From Tachypleus tridentatus (lineage: Eukaryota; Arthropoda; Merostomata; Xiphosura; Limulidae), in assembly GCF_004210375.1 (NCBI RefSeq), contig NC_134830.1, positions 46,071,094-46,135,093 on the forward strand: 64,000 bases of DNA, read 5' to 3'. Made by a program: the position numbers and the translations under genes. The notes below the pieces were generated by a model. That model was not told the DNA's origin. It saw only the letters and a program-made list of their open reading frames with translations, and did no database searches. The stretch's first letter is position 1. Each line of letters starts with the position of its first letter. Shown here one piece after another: positions 1 through 11,300 of this stretch.

Positions 1-814
1 GTAAATGTCCTTTGATCCTAACGTTTACGTCACGTCCCATTTCACCCATGTAAGTGTTATCGTATCGATCGCGTAGATATTTGTAAATATTTCTGTTGTT
101 GAAATTTTCAGAATAAACCTTTCTAGATGACCTTTGGTTTTAGTGGTTGGTTTTGGAATGAAAATATCCGTACTAATTATATTGTATTTTTTGATACACG
201 TTTCCAATAGTTTATGACGTTTTTAGTTACATAGCCACATTTACCAACGTGTAACTGTCTCGACTACACTTCTTTGCCTCTTTGTTGGTCAAGCTTCTGC
301 TAGCTATGAGGTTAGGGTTAGTATGAGGTTATTCCGTCATGTGATCAGTGGCAAAAAATGGAGGTAGTCAACGATTGTGCAGGCTAATATACTAATATGT
401 AGTTCATGAGTGACTCACCAGAGTTATATTTTTACTTCAAAATGTATTTATTCAATAATAAACAAAATATATGAATATATAGAATTAATAATATATATTT
501 AATTCATTATAATTTATCTCTTTGTTTATGCTTCATAAATTACGCGATTGTCCACATATTTTAGTTGAATTTAAAATTGTACGTAAATAATCCTAAGAAA
601 AGGACTGTTTTATGTTGATTTATAGATAAAACATTCAAACTCCAGACGTTTAACCTATGTATCATACTAACTAAAAGTAACACATTGTGTTTAAACGAAA
701 ATAGACAATAATAGTGTTGTATCCAATTTCTAAGGGCCTATGTACTCCTCAGAAGGGCTGGCTTCATTGGAAAGTTCTGTCTGATTTTGCCCAAAGGCTA
801 TTAAACTACGTATC
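1..814. other. AT-rich intergenic DNA, nothing recognised
   Basis: No coding similarity, RNA gene or clear repeat could be recognised. The short open frames have no family resemblance and are expected by chance in sequence of this composition. Confidence 0.5.
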
Positions 815-1860
815 TTCTAATACGTATTATAATTTATTTAGGATAAGTCTCCGATTTATTATTTTACTTACATTACGTATTAAGATTTCAAATAGTCGGA
901 AACTTTAATTTAGAAATTAGTTGATTGTCAATATGTATCAAATGTATAATTTTTGCCAACAAGATTAATACACACAGTTTTCTTTTTTAACACAAATGGC
1001 CCGGCATGACCAGGTGGGTCGCGGGTTCGAATCTCCGTCACACCAAACATGCTCGCCCTTTCAGCCGTGCGGGCGTTATAATGTTACGGTCAATCCCACT
1101 ATTCGTTGGTAAAAGAGTAGCCCAAGAATTGGCGGTGGGTAGTGACGACTAGTCACCTTCCCTCTGGTCTTACACTGCTAAATTAGTGACGGCTAGCGCA
1201 AACAGTCCTCTTGTAGCTTTGCGCGAAATTCAAAAACAAACACAAATGTATATTTTAAATTACAAATTATAATAACGTTTTTTTTTTTTTCAAATAATTA
1301 TTACAAATATTGGTTTGAATACAAGAGTTTTACACACTATACTGAATTTTCTCTCTGGCCTAGAATTGAATATTTTATCGACGATCTAGGTCCACGGCGA
1401 GAAAAATAACTCTAAGTTGATATTGTTACATCTCGCTTAAGCTAATGCTATCATTTCTTGGCTGGCTTCACACTCTTACAAACTGACGTTTTACTTATGA
1501 AGATACTTAATGTTCTCGTAGAAATGCCAACGTCCGAAGTTAATTTACTGAAGTTGAATAGTTTGTAGTGTTCGAAATCTATAAACGTTTCTGGTCAAAT
1601 ATCTGTAGTTTACCTATTAATAAGCGTTAATCACAATTACAGCCTCCAAAGTTTATTGCTTACTCACTGTAGCGACCAAATAATTTTCTGTTACTATCTC
1701 TCGACTAGCTTTTATACCAGTTAAGCGAGATTCTCGAACGTTCAAGAATATTCGATAATATTTTCGTAAAACATACATTGTTGATTCTTACTCTCGAGAA
1801 TCTTCTACAAATTTAGAGAACAGGCGGGACTCGTGTAATACACTTCCAAACAATATACGC
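815..1860 (+). repeat. Unclassified interspersed repeat, copy A (interrupted by a SINE)
   Basis: This stretch matches 44995-45490 in the same orientation. Shared blocks include GCCAACAAGATT near 957, then CACAATTAC near 1632, and near the right end a well-kept block around 1770-1815 (TTGATTCTTACTCTCGAGAA, then TCTTCTACA). No coding capacity was seen. The two copies differ by substitutions and indels, so they are old. Copy A is longer than copy B because of a SINE at 999-1239 and extra sequence between the shared blocks. It could be a non-autonomous DNA element or an LTR fragment; termini were not resolved. Confidence 0.6.
999..1239 (+). mobile_element. tRNA-derived SINE (family A) with target duplication
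   Basis: The tRNA-like head (GCCCGGCATGACCAGG, then the B-box GGTTCGAATC) is followed by the family body and an A-rich CAAAAACAAA tail. The 9-bp target duplication ACACAAATG flanks it at 990-998 and 1240-1248. Part of the tRNA head between the D-arm and B-box is deleted in this copy. The related repeat at 44995-45490 lacks the SINE at the matching place, so it serves as an empty site. Confidence 0.85.
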
Positions 1861-1968
1861 CACATGGATAAAGAATTATACTGAAAGAAACGTTAATAAT
1901 AAAATAAATGTATAACAGTAAATCCGTTACAATTCTTTACCGAACATTATGTTCTACTTAAAGTGACC

Positions 1969-2092
1969 CCCCCCAGTGGCTTAGCGGTATATCTGCGGAC
2001 TTACAACCCTAAAATCCGGGTTTCGATACCCGTGGTGGGCAGAGCACAGATAGCCCATTGTGTAGCTTTATGCTTAATTCAAAACAACTTAA
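1969..2092 (+). mobile_element. tRNA-derived SINE (family B)
   Basis: It starts CCCAGTGGCTTAGCGG, has a tRNA-like B-box (GGTTTCGATACCC) and then the family body GGGCAGAGCACAGATAGCCC, and ends in CTTAATTCAAAAC. Related copies recur throughout the window. The head looks like a tRNA with a TTACAA-type anticodon loop. Confidence 0.75.
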
Positions 2093-2095
2093 AGT

Positions 2096-3374
2096 GAATA
2101 ATATGAAGCTTTCAAAATGAAAAATATAAAACACTTTTCTTAACTTTTTAATGAAATTAAGTGACACAATGAGCACTTAATAAAGTGTTTGAGCACTATC
2201 ACATTGGATAACTGGTATACATAAAGCTATATATTTTTTCCTCTTAATGATTCCAATCCCAAATATAACACTCTTGAAATATATTTTTCCGTTATATGTA
2301 TAGAAATGACTAAGTGAAATAAATAGAAACACCATTTTATGTTTTGTCAGAAATGTTGCATCTGAGAGTATAACACAAACTCTACGCTGTTGTTGTTTTT
2401 AATCAAAGGGTTTTTTGAAGAGGAAGAGCATTTGGAGTTCACTTTTAAATACAATTACGAAGGACTAAACTTTTCTAGAACATTTAAATATCTAGTCATT
2501 AAAACTTTCTGTGCTAAGACACAAATCATTCATTACACAAGTTTTTTAATTTTCCAGTTTAATTATTTTGACCTCAACAGTTAACTTCCCTTAAAATTAC
2601 CTAAAACACAAACTTATTTAAATAGAAATCATTTCAATAAGTAAAACCACAGGTTAAATATATCTGGTATCACACATGTTGAAAAATGTTTTGAGATTTT
2701 ATATTTTGTTTGTGTAGTAACAGCTGCATTTCACGGCTTGTTTAATACAAAATTTATTGTCAGACAATACAATGCTTTCGTTCACTAATGAAAGTACCAC
2801 GTGAAACAGCTACACCGTTACACGAACTGAGAATAATATTTTAATACCAGGATGAATTTCTGCATTTATATTCCACTAGTAGAGTGGTTGGAAGTTTGTG
2901 AGATGTTTAATGTGATCCGATTGTTTCAGAGTCTTGCAACTGCTCTTAAGGAAATACTTTATGAGCTCTTAGCAGACGATAGTAGCATGAATCGATGTGG
3001 AAAGCCAGTCTTAGTCCGATTGTTATATCACATTCTACACATAACAGCATTGATTAAGTTTTTGTTGTTTATATAACATAAAATCAAATATTTTTCTTTT
3101 TTTTTAGAAATTTATAAGATTTGTTGGATTTTTTGTCGTGAAGGTTTTCTTGAGGAGTTCATAGAAGAAACATCGGGTTAGACCTCCTTTTGCCACAATC
3201 ACACTCTAAACTAAGAACGACATGAGCTTCACAATATACCGGAATGTGTTATCTTGGTCATCTAGAATTATGCTTATAGATTAAATGATTAAAAGATTGA
3301 AATTATATGATCAATTTCAGACAATACAATGGAGGGGAATTTTATTATATTTTTGGAAAGGATTTTTTCCATCA
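2096..3374. other. AT-rich intergenic DNA, nothing recognised
   Basis: No domain, repeat or RNA gene was recognised. A 74-codon open frame at 2852-3076 has no family resemblance and no coding support. Confidence 0.45.
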
Positions 3375-3619
3375 GTTTGTTTGTTTTTTAATTTCGCACG
3401 AAGCTACTAAAGGGCTATCTGTGCTAGTCGTCCATAATTTAGCAGTGTAAGACTAAAAGGAAGGCAGCTAGTCATCACCGCCAACTCTTGGGCTACTCTT
3501 TTACCAACGAATAGTGAGATTGATCATAACATTATAATGCCCCCACGGCTGAAACAGCGAGCATGTTTGGTGTGACCCTCAGATTACGAGTCAAACGCTT
3601 TAACCCACCTGGCCATGCC
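3375..3619 (-). mobile_element. SINE family A, reverse orientation
   Basis: Read on the minus strand it starts with GGCATGGCCAGGTGGGTT and runs through the usual body to a tail that appears here as GTTTGTTTGTTTTTTAATTT. The B-box region is partly deleted. Confidence 0.8.
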
Positions 3620-3829
3620 TGCAGCATTTCACCATCAAGGTTAACGCTTAGCAGTGTGTGATGTATGTAATCAGCAACAGAATTTTATGAATGTTACTAA
3701 CTCTTCTAAGCGATCTATTCATTTAATTCATGGACAAAGGCTGATATTACCATTATAAGAACCTTTGAGTGATTTGAAAAACAAATTCTTCCTTAATATT
3801 CAAAGGTGCAGCTAAAGAGGACTTTGATC

Positions 3830-6800
3830 ATTTCCAGAAAGTAACAAGTTGGAATGCCTGAAGTCAGTGACAACTAGTGAAATACCAAATACTGAGTTTA
3901 GTTAACTTGGCAGTTGACTCAACTGAGCACTTATGTGAGGAGAGACTTGGTGACTTGTGTACTATTATGGTTTAGTTGCGTCTGTGTTTCAACCAGATGA
4001 AAAAAAAAAAACAGAGCTAGCCATCAAAATGATTTCAAGGCCTAATAAAAGGTGTCCCATAAAGAATATGGCTGCTGATGTGGACAGTCTATGCCATTTA
4101 TACAAAAGGAATATCCTACTATGACACTGAAAGGTCACGAGAATATTCTCATTGATATATTCATTGAGGGGCTGCCAAGTTAGAATATTTGACATTACAA
4201 GGTGTGCAAAACATTCTCGCTCCAGTCGGGGCAGTATCTGCATCAGCTAGATTCGAAGTTATAATTTTAAATAGGTTTTAAGAGAGGAATTATATCGCAC
4301 CTGAAGTGGCTGCATATTCTCTAGACCACTCTCCTGAAATGCTTGTATCGTTTAGAGTTCGTATTCTTCTGAGGGTGAGTCAGCAGCTGATACACTGTGG
4401 TGCCATGACAAAACTTCTGGATACCAATAAGCAGACAGGGATTTCCAGGCCTTCTGATGATGCCAAATGATCTTTTACCCAGATATCACTCTGAAGATTA
4501 ATGATTCGAGTATGTACTTTGGTTGGAGGCCAATGAATCACTTTCAAGTAAACGATCCACATTTTGCTTAAAACAAGATATGTGACTTCACTCATTCTAT
4601 CTAAATACTCATCAGATAGTGTACTATGGATGTACATTGTCACCATGTAATGTGGTGATGGAAATTATCCACGAAATGTTTTGTTTCTTGTCGAGAAAGC
4701 AAGTAGCACAAGATCAAATAGTTGTATTTCCAGGAGAACTTTGTGCTACTCTGTAACTATACATATTTGGCTATTCAACTTTATAACCATGAAAATAAAA
4801 TAAGTAGATCATCAAGGACCTAACCCACACTGAAATATAGCGAATGTTAAATGATAAAAATCACACAGCCTTTGGTGAGTGTTTGGTCAGTTCTAGTAGT
4901 TATTGCTTGAAAGATGAATAGTATGGCTATATTCTCTGTATTGATTTTGCATGGATGAATGTTGAACCTTGTTTTCATTATTTTACACTCCTGCAAAAAA
5001 TATTAATGTTTGAAAGGTGTCTTTTGGTTCATAATTATAAGTCTGGCTTCTGGATACTGAATAGTTGAGACGGATGATAAGAGAAGAGTTAAAACTGGTT
5101 CTGGTAGTCAAGATTATTTTAAATATTCTGTGTTATGCCATTCGGCCTGTGTAATATGCACATAACTTTCAAGAGGCTAATGGAACCTTCAATGAGAAGG
5201 CTATTATTTGAGAGATGTCTGATCTATGTCGATGATCCCTTGTTGTGTAATCATATTTTCAAGTCTACTGCTGGTTAACACTTGTGTGGGCTATAAATTG
5301 TTGCAAGTACTCCTGAACTTTAAAAAATCCAGAAAAAAGTGATACTACACTGGATCTCAAGAGTATGATTTCATTGTACATCCCTACACAGGCCTTTTTC
5401 ATGGAAGCTCATTTATTGAACACTATTTGGAAATTAAAGTTGCTACTGCAATACTACAACAGTAATGCCAAATGATACTGTAGGAAATTTCATTAGCTCT
5501 GAGAAAATTAACTGAAGGACAAAAATCCAGCATGGGTGCTATTTGCCGTGCAAATGAAGTAAAAAATAGCCAGTACGGAATGAAGGATGTAGTGGCTGTA
5601 TGGGCAGATAACAGTCCAGGAAATGTAATACATCATTGTTATAAATCTACGACACGTGTTTTTCAAGCTGTTTTGCATCTAGTGGTCTCCAAAGCTTTCA
5701 GGCTTTGCATAATGCAAGGACAAGAGGCTACTAAAGCATTACCTGTGCTAATATGGTACAGTTTTCTACTGGATACATAGAAGTTTAAATGATGAATGGT
5801 GATGTAAACATTAAATGGTTGATGTGCTGCCCAGAGGAAAACTGGCTAAGACAGGAAAATTCTGGCAGAATGTTATTTGTTCTCCATTGCAAAGAATAGC
5901 CATGGATATCACTAGTCTTGTCCTGGAGAGTGAACAAGGTAACTGGTATGTACTGATTGTTGTTTTTTACTTTGCTTAGTGAACTGAAAGCTATTCACCG
6001 ACCATTTGTCAGTGTCCGTTGATGATGTGCTGATGATGTACTGGATATTATGATTTGATACGAATGAAGAAATTCACATGTAGCAATTATATAAAGAGTT
6101 GAGTGTACTGAAGATGCACTGTTCATCTTATCACACTTAGTCTGATGGTTTAGTAGAATGGATAATACAAACTATCAAGAGGATGCTTGTAAAGAGTGTT
6201 AATACAAACAGAACTAATCCGGTTGAATATTCGCTATATATCATGATGAAATGTCATGCCAAAGAACAGAAGCTGACTTATTCGCCAAACGTACCCATGC
6301 GAATGTAATTTATGGCCCACATCCAATACAGATGTGTCATAGCTCTACAAAAATACATGTAGTGGTTAAGGTCTGTTTTAGTTGATACACATGAATTTGT
6401 GCACCAACAGCTAGGAAAGACTGCTCTAGAGCAGAGTGAATGCTATCATAAAACAGTTAAGGAATGGATGGTTAAGTTGCAGGCAGGGCATGACTTTGGT
6501 ACATCTTAGAAGCATTGAAGCAACTCAGTTCTGGCTGGACAGAAGACTCTATACTTTTCTCCAAAAATACGACCCGTTAATCATCAGTCTATAAGGTGAT
6601 ACAAGTAAGAATGTTAAACATGTTGACAAGCTAAAGCTGTACACTGCTGATGAACCTCTTGTACACTTGTTAAAGAAGATTGATGAACCAAAGGATAGTG
6701 GAATTACTATTTCAAGTCATTTTATCTCGGATAATGATGAGGGTGCCTCTGGAAGTATTTATCTCCCTGTTGAGAGGAGACAAGTGAGGAAGTGCCAGCA

Positions 6801-6900
6801 GAGCAGCTGCATGGCAGTTTCGAAAGTGGCTAAACTGGTGATGATGACTCCTTATAGATCTGATTGTGGTTAACTACCAGATGAACAGTTAGGACAACCA
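3830..6900 (+). pseudogene. Ty3/gypsy retrotransposon fossil (gag-pol)
   Basis: Decayed gag-pol pieces lie in the expected order. A gag-like stretch lies near 4100-4180. A reverse-transcriptase core at about 5130-5240 reads CVMPFGLCN, FKRLME, then LIYVDDPLL; the YVDD is the catalytic motif. An integrase core starts at about 5890 (RIAMDITSLVLESEQGNWY) and continues to about 6480, including SDGLVEW from the conserved block near the third catalytic residue. Stops and frameshifts interrupt every part, so no intact protein exists. The MPFGLCN and FxRLME motifs are typical of Ty3/gypsy (Metaviridae-type) pol. I could not identify paired LTRs by eye, so the element ends are uncertain. Confidence 0.75.
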
Positions 6901-8140
6901 ATGTTTGTAAAATCAATTACTTAAACGAAGTGGTCTTTCTTACTATTCGAATTTTAAAAGACGTTTCATTTTGAATTATCGATATTGTGTGATCACTACG
7001 TGATTGTTTATAAAGATAGGACAGTTTGTTAATTTAAAGACTAAGGACATTGCAAACCTTGTTTAATAAGTCATGGAGCAAGCTTCAATGGTGAGATTTT
7101 ATATAACATGTGGCAAGAATCACCTGATAGTGTGCACAGAATAATTTGATACACACGTTATTGTTTGTGATATCTAGAAGATTTACAGCTGGCAGAACTG
7201 TGTGTGATCACCAAGATTACTAAAATGAAGACTAAAATGATATCGTGATCATTGATTTTCAAGCACTGAGATGGTAGTTTTTGTGGTGAACATTCATAGA
7301 ATGGTTTGAGTGAAAAACCTTATGAGCTTGTAAAGTTATTTCCAAAGGAACTTTTTGGTAGTGTTTTAGAGACATTTGGAGTAAAATCCTAAAGGACATG
7401 TTGATTAAATGTGTTATAACAATACCTGCAAGACTGTGTGCAGTTACTTAAGCAAAAAGGAGGAGACACAAAATAAATTGTTTGCTGAACTCAAGCACTT
7501 CCACCAAGTTTCTGTTGTACTAAATATGAGGATTAATAACATTTTGATGTTTCATCTCTGATTTACCTTCCATTGTTTTTTAAAAGTAGCCTGAAATATA
7601 TTTGTTAATTTTGTCCAAATACTTTTGCATAGTAATGTACATATACTGTTAAAGATTTGTCAATTTAATTGTGCTATGCATTATCCTGAAACTAAACCTA
7701 AGATTTAGTAATAGTGAAAGATAGAACACTTTATATATCTCTTGATAATCTTTGAAGACGTACCTAACAAGATAGTGCTGCCATCTATAGCCTTGTAGAT
7801 GTATAAATACGAGTAAGATAACTCGTATATATAAGTTGAAATACCTGGCCTTTTTTTTACTAATTTTTAAAATCAAGTACCTACTTCAATTACTTTAATT
7901 CAAAATGCTTACCTGAAAGTATCATTGTATTAAGACGTAATGTCGTGTTAAAAAACTATTTTCAGCAAAAATTATATTTGATTCAATCTGTTGTACTTAC
8001 CTGCATCATTGAACTTCTGAATCGATCAAGGAAAATTCCTTCTTGCGTGGGTTCCTCTCGTTGCTACTGGTAACCGGTCTGTGAGCCTACGTCATCAACG
8101 TTTTCTATTGAAAACAATGCGGGACTTCATTTTCTCATAT
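6901..8140. other. Intergenic DNA upstream of TXNDC16
   Basis: Possibly the remaining 3' part of the gypsy element up to about 7500, then AT-rich sequence leading into the promoter of the next gene. No gene or RNA was recognised. Confidence 0.4.
8086..8097 (-). promoter_or_regulatory. CRE/UPRE-like ACGTCA site
   Basis: The minus strand reads GATGACGTAGGC. It contains the TGACG core shared by CREB/ATF sites and by ER-stress elements bound by XBP1/ATF6. It lies about 90 bp upstream of the TXNDC16 start codon. One such match is expected often by chance, so this is weak evidence. Confidence 0.2.
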
Positions 8141-8141
8141 C

Positions 8142-8156
8142 ATGAATGACCGATAG
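8142..8156 (+). other. Possible 4-codon upstream ORF
   Basis: ATG AAT GAC CGA TAG ends 25 bp before the main start codon. It matters only if transcription starts upstream of 8142, which cannot be told from sequence alone. Confidence 0.25.
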
Positions 8157-8181
8157 CCTCACAAGAAAGAAATTGTGAAGT

Positions 8182-8380
8182 ATGGAGAGGTTATCACTGT
8201 TTTGGAAAATAGTGATTCTTTTTGTGGTGGTGATTGGTTTTACTCTTGTCAGTCCACAGCGTATTCCACCATCACGGTCAAACGTAGATACATCCAATCT
8301 CCTAGATATAAAACCACACGAGCTCCAGAAATTTGTCTCGAGTGGTTCGGGGCTTAAACTCCTTTATTTCTATACGAATG
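8182..8380 (+). CDS. TXNDC16: TXNDC16 exon 1 (start, signal peptide)
   Basis: Begins MERLSLFWKIVILFVVV; this is the first ATG in frame (context AAGTATGG) and gives a good signal peptide. It ends after codon 66 plus one base, before donor GTAAGT. The last residues, LLYFYTN, form the first beta strand of a thioredoxin fold. Confidence 0.93.
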
Positions 8381-11300
8381 GTAAGTAACTTCAAAAGCTG
8401 CTTGATTCATTTTGTAAATATAAATTGTTCTATTATGACAAGTTTGATATATCTAAGTGCTTACTAATACTTCTCTATTTTTCTGTTGTTTCGTAAAATG
8501 TCGCGTTTAATTCGATTCTTTCTTTTACGTTCTGTAGAAATATTTAGAATTTTAGTATTAAAGAAATCCAGTAGTTTTAGGATGGCAATTTTTTTTTTGG
8601 TCCTGAAAAATTAAGCTTGAATACAGAACATTTAGAAGGACAAAAGTCCATCAAAAGTTATTCAGGTTCAAGGGAATTTCGAAACAATAACTACCATTTG
8701 ATTAGTGACGTCTATTACCTCTAATAACTTATTTTGTTCTATTCCACGATAAAAAACAACAACTATACAATTATACGAAATATAATAATCGTTTTACTCT
8801 AGATTTCCTGATGTAGAATGACAAACAAAGTGTAATAACTTTTAGAAGGAAGAAAGAGAGTACTTTAGCTATGAAACATTATCCATATGGTTTTGTTTTC
8901 GTCTGTCTTTCGTTAATTTATCGAGTAAATTACAAGCGCTATGAAAACGTAGCAGTTCATAACTAGTTACACCAACCGACATAGAAATAATGTAGAATAT
9001 CAAATAAAGCTAATTATAAAATTGTAATAGATTACGTCGCAACGTTACTATTATTTAAAGATACACCCAGTAGAGGGCAATGTGAAAATTTTCACAACTG
9101 AAACAACGGGTGGGAGGTTAAAGTCGATGGAGTTTTGTTTAGGAGACTATAATTTTATATTTTTTATTTGTTTTACCACCTTAAACATTTTATTTTTTAT
9201 GTGGTGTTTGGTTATACTCATATAAGAAACACAAACAATATATATGTATGTAAAACCTAAAACTATGTTATTAATGCAACAAATGTATATGGTTTCTTGA
9301 AATACGATTAGTACAAGAGTAATAATATTATCAGACTGATTGTCCTTGTTGGAGTCAGTAATATTTTGATCTTTAATGTTCACTAGAAACGTATCACCAT
9401 TTGTATATTCTCTCCTCCCATTAACGTTTGTCTGTTTGAAATTAAGCACAAAGCTACATAATGAGCTATCTATGCTCTGCCTACCACGGGTATTGAAAAC
9501 CGGTTACTATTAGTGTGAGTCCGCAGATATACCGCTGTGCCACTGGGAGAGGGGGTGCATTAATGGCACAACAGTATGCTTACGAACTTATAACGCTAGA
9601 AACCGGGTTTCTATACCTGAGATGGGCAGAGCACAGATAGTTCATTGTGTAGCATTGTGCTTAACTAAAAACAAATAAACAAATTTAGCCTCTGCTATGA
9701 TTTCCATCTCTTCGCTATGATGATATTATAAGCTCCGTTGCTTTAATAATACACCAGGCCGACGTTCCCATACACATCCAAACCACTCTTCTATTAACTC
9801 TGATGTCATCAAAGCATTTTTTTTGTGCATTAACTATTACATTTTTGCAAAAATTTTCTTTCAGCAATGTTTCCTTGTTTAATATGACATACAGTAGTAA
9901 TTTATTTCCATTTACAGATATACGTAGCATGACACTAACTCTTAACTTTTCATAACCAGTGGTTTTGATTGTCACCTGTTTTTCTCCTGTAGCATTTACA
10001 GGAGGCATATCAGTAAAAACTGCTGTTTCATCTCCGTTACCGATTTGGTTTAGAGAATATTGATCCCTTTGGGGTAGACCAATAACGTAATATTGATATT
10101 CGGTAAGTTTTGTTTCAAAATCTAACAGCAATGTTTGACTAATTATTGTCCTTCGTCGAATTGATAAACCTTTTTTTTTCATATATTTCTCTCACCAGCC
10201 ATGACTAGCCTTGAACGAAATACCGTTATTTCCTGCACATTCTTTTGTTTTTAACATTAAGACAGGCGGTCCTTTATTTCGTAACTCTCTAAAATACGTT
10301 AAAACAGCGCAATCAATTTAAGGATGTATTTCTTTTCTTGAGCCAGAAAATGACTGTGTACTTTTCTTGCAAGAAAACTACTTGGTTTTCGTACCACGCT
10401 AACGACGTACATTTGTCTTACTCAGTGTATACGTTTTAACGGCTGCACGATTCCCAATCTGTTCGGTACACAAAATAAATTTTATTTTAAATCCGGTATC
10501 GTACGTAAAACGCTTTTCCTTGGATAGAAAACGCAATAAAAAAAACACACAATAAAATAGCGTATGAACAACAGGAAAGTCGGGCAAAGAGTGAGGACAG
10601 TAATATGCAACTATACCGCTAGAGGCGCTGACATCGGCAATTTTGACGTTTTGTACGTGTTTTTTTAGCGTTTCTAAGCTAGGTTCTTTTTAAAATATCT
10701 GTTTGTTAATGCATGATTTTTTCGAAAATCTTTGTTGTTCGAAGAAAATAATTTTTCGAGACTTTCAAAGAGTGAAAAATAATACCTAGAATTTAAGACA
10801 CACCGTAATTTTCAGTTTGGAAAAATGTGAAAAAAGGTGCGCTCAAAGGCTTTACTAAAGTTTCTAACTTTCACATGTTTCAGAAAGGCCTACAAATCCA
10901 GAGTTTGTTGAAGAACTCAATAAAGCCGCCGCTCATCTCCACACTCAAAAGTATGGGGTCAAAGTTGCCAAGGTGAGGTCAAGGTCTTCAAAAAATATTA
11001 CATCTAGTGAAAATTAACTCTGAAACGTTTGATGTGTATAAATCCGCGCAATTTACAAACCTGTCGAATTCTTTTCTTTGTGCTTGGCTAAACTGAAAAA
11101 AAAAATCACTAAAATGTATTTCATGAGACATCGAACTGCATATAACTGTGAAGAGGAAGAAAACTCGGTTGTAAAGTAAAGGCGTTTGAGCAAGCTACTT
11201 TCAGCAATTAAAATAGTATAACTGTAAATTTTTATACGTTAAAATGTTCTATGAATAGATACACACTGAACTATGTTGAATTACATGAAACTTCACTGAA

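Noticed and set aside
999-1239. Functional tRNA genes in the SINE heads
   Set aside because: The heads keep A/B-box-like motifs but the acceptor and anticodon stems are degraded and all are followed by the SINE body.
9715-10182. A host gene on the minus strand in intron 1
   Set aside because: The motifs are those of a pogo/Tigger transposase and the ends are truncated.
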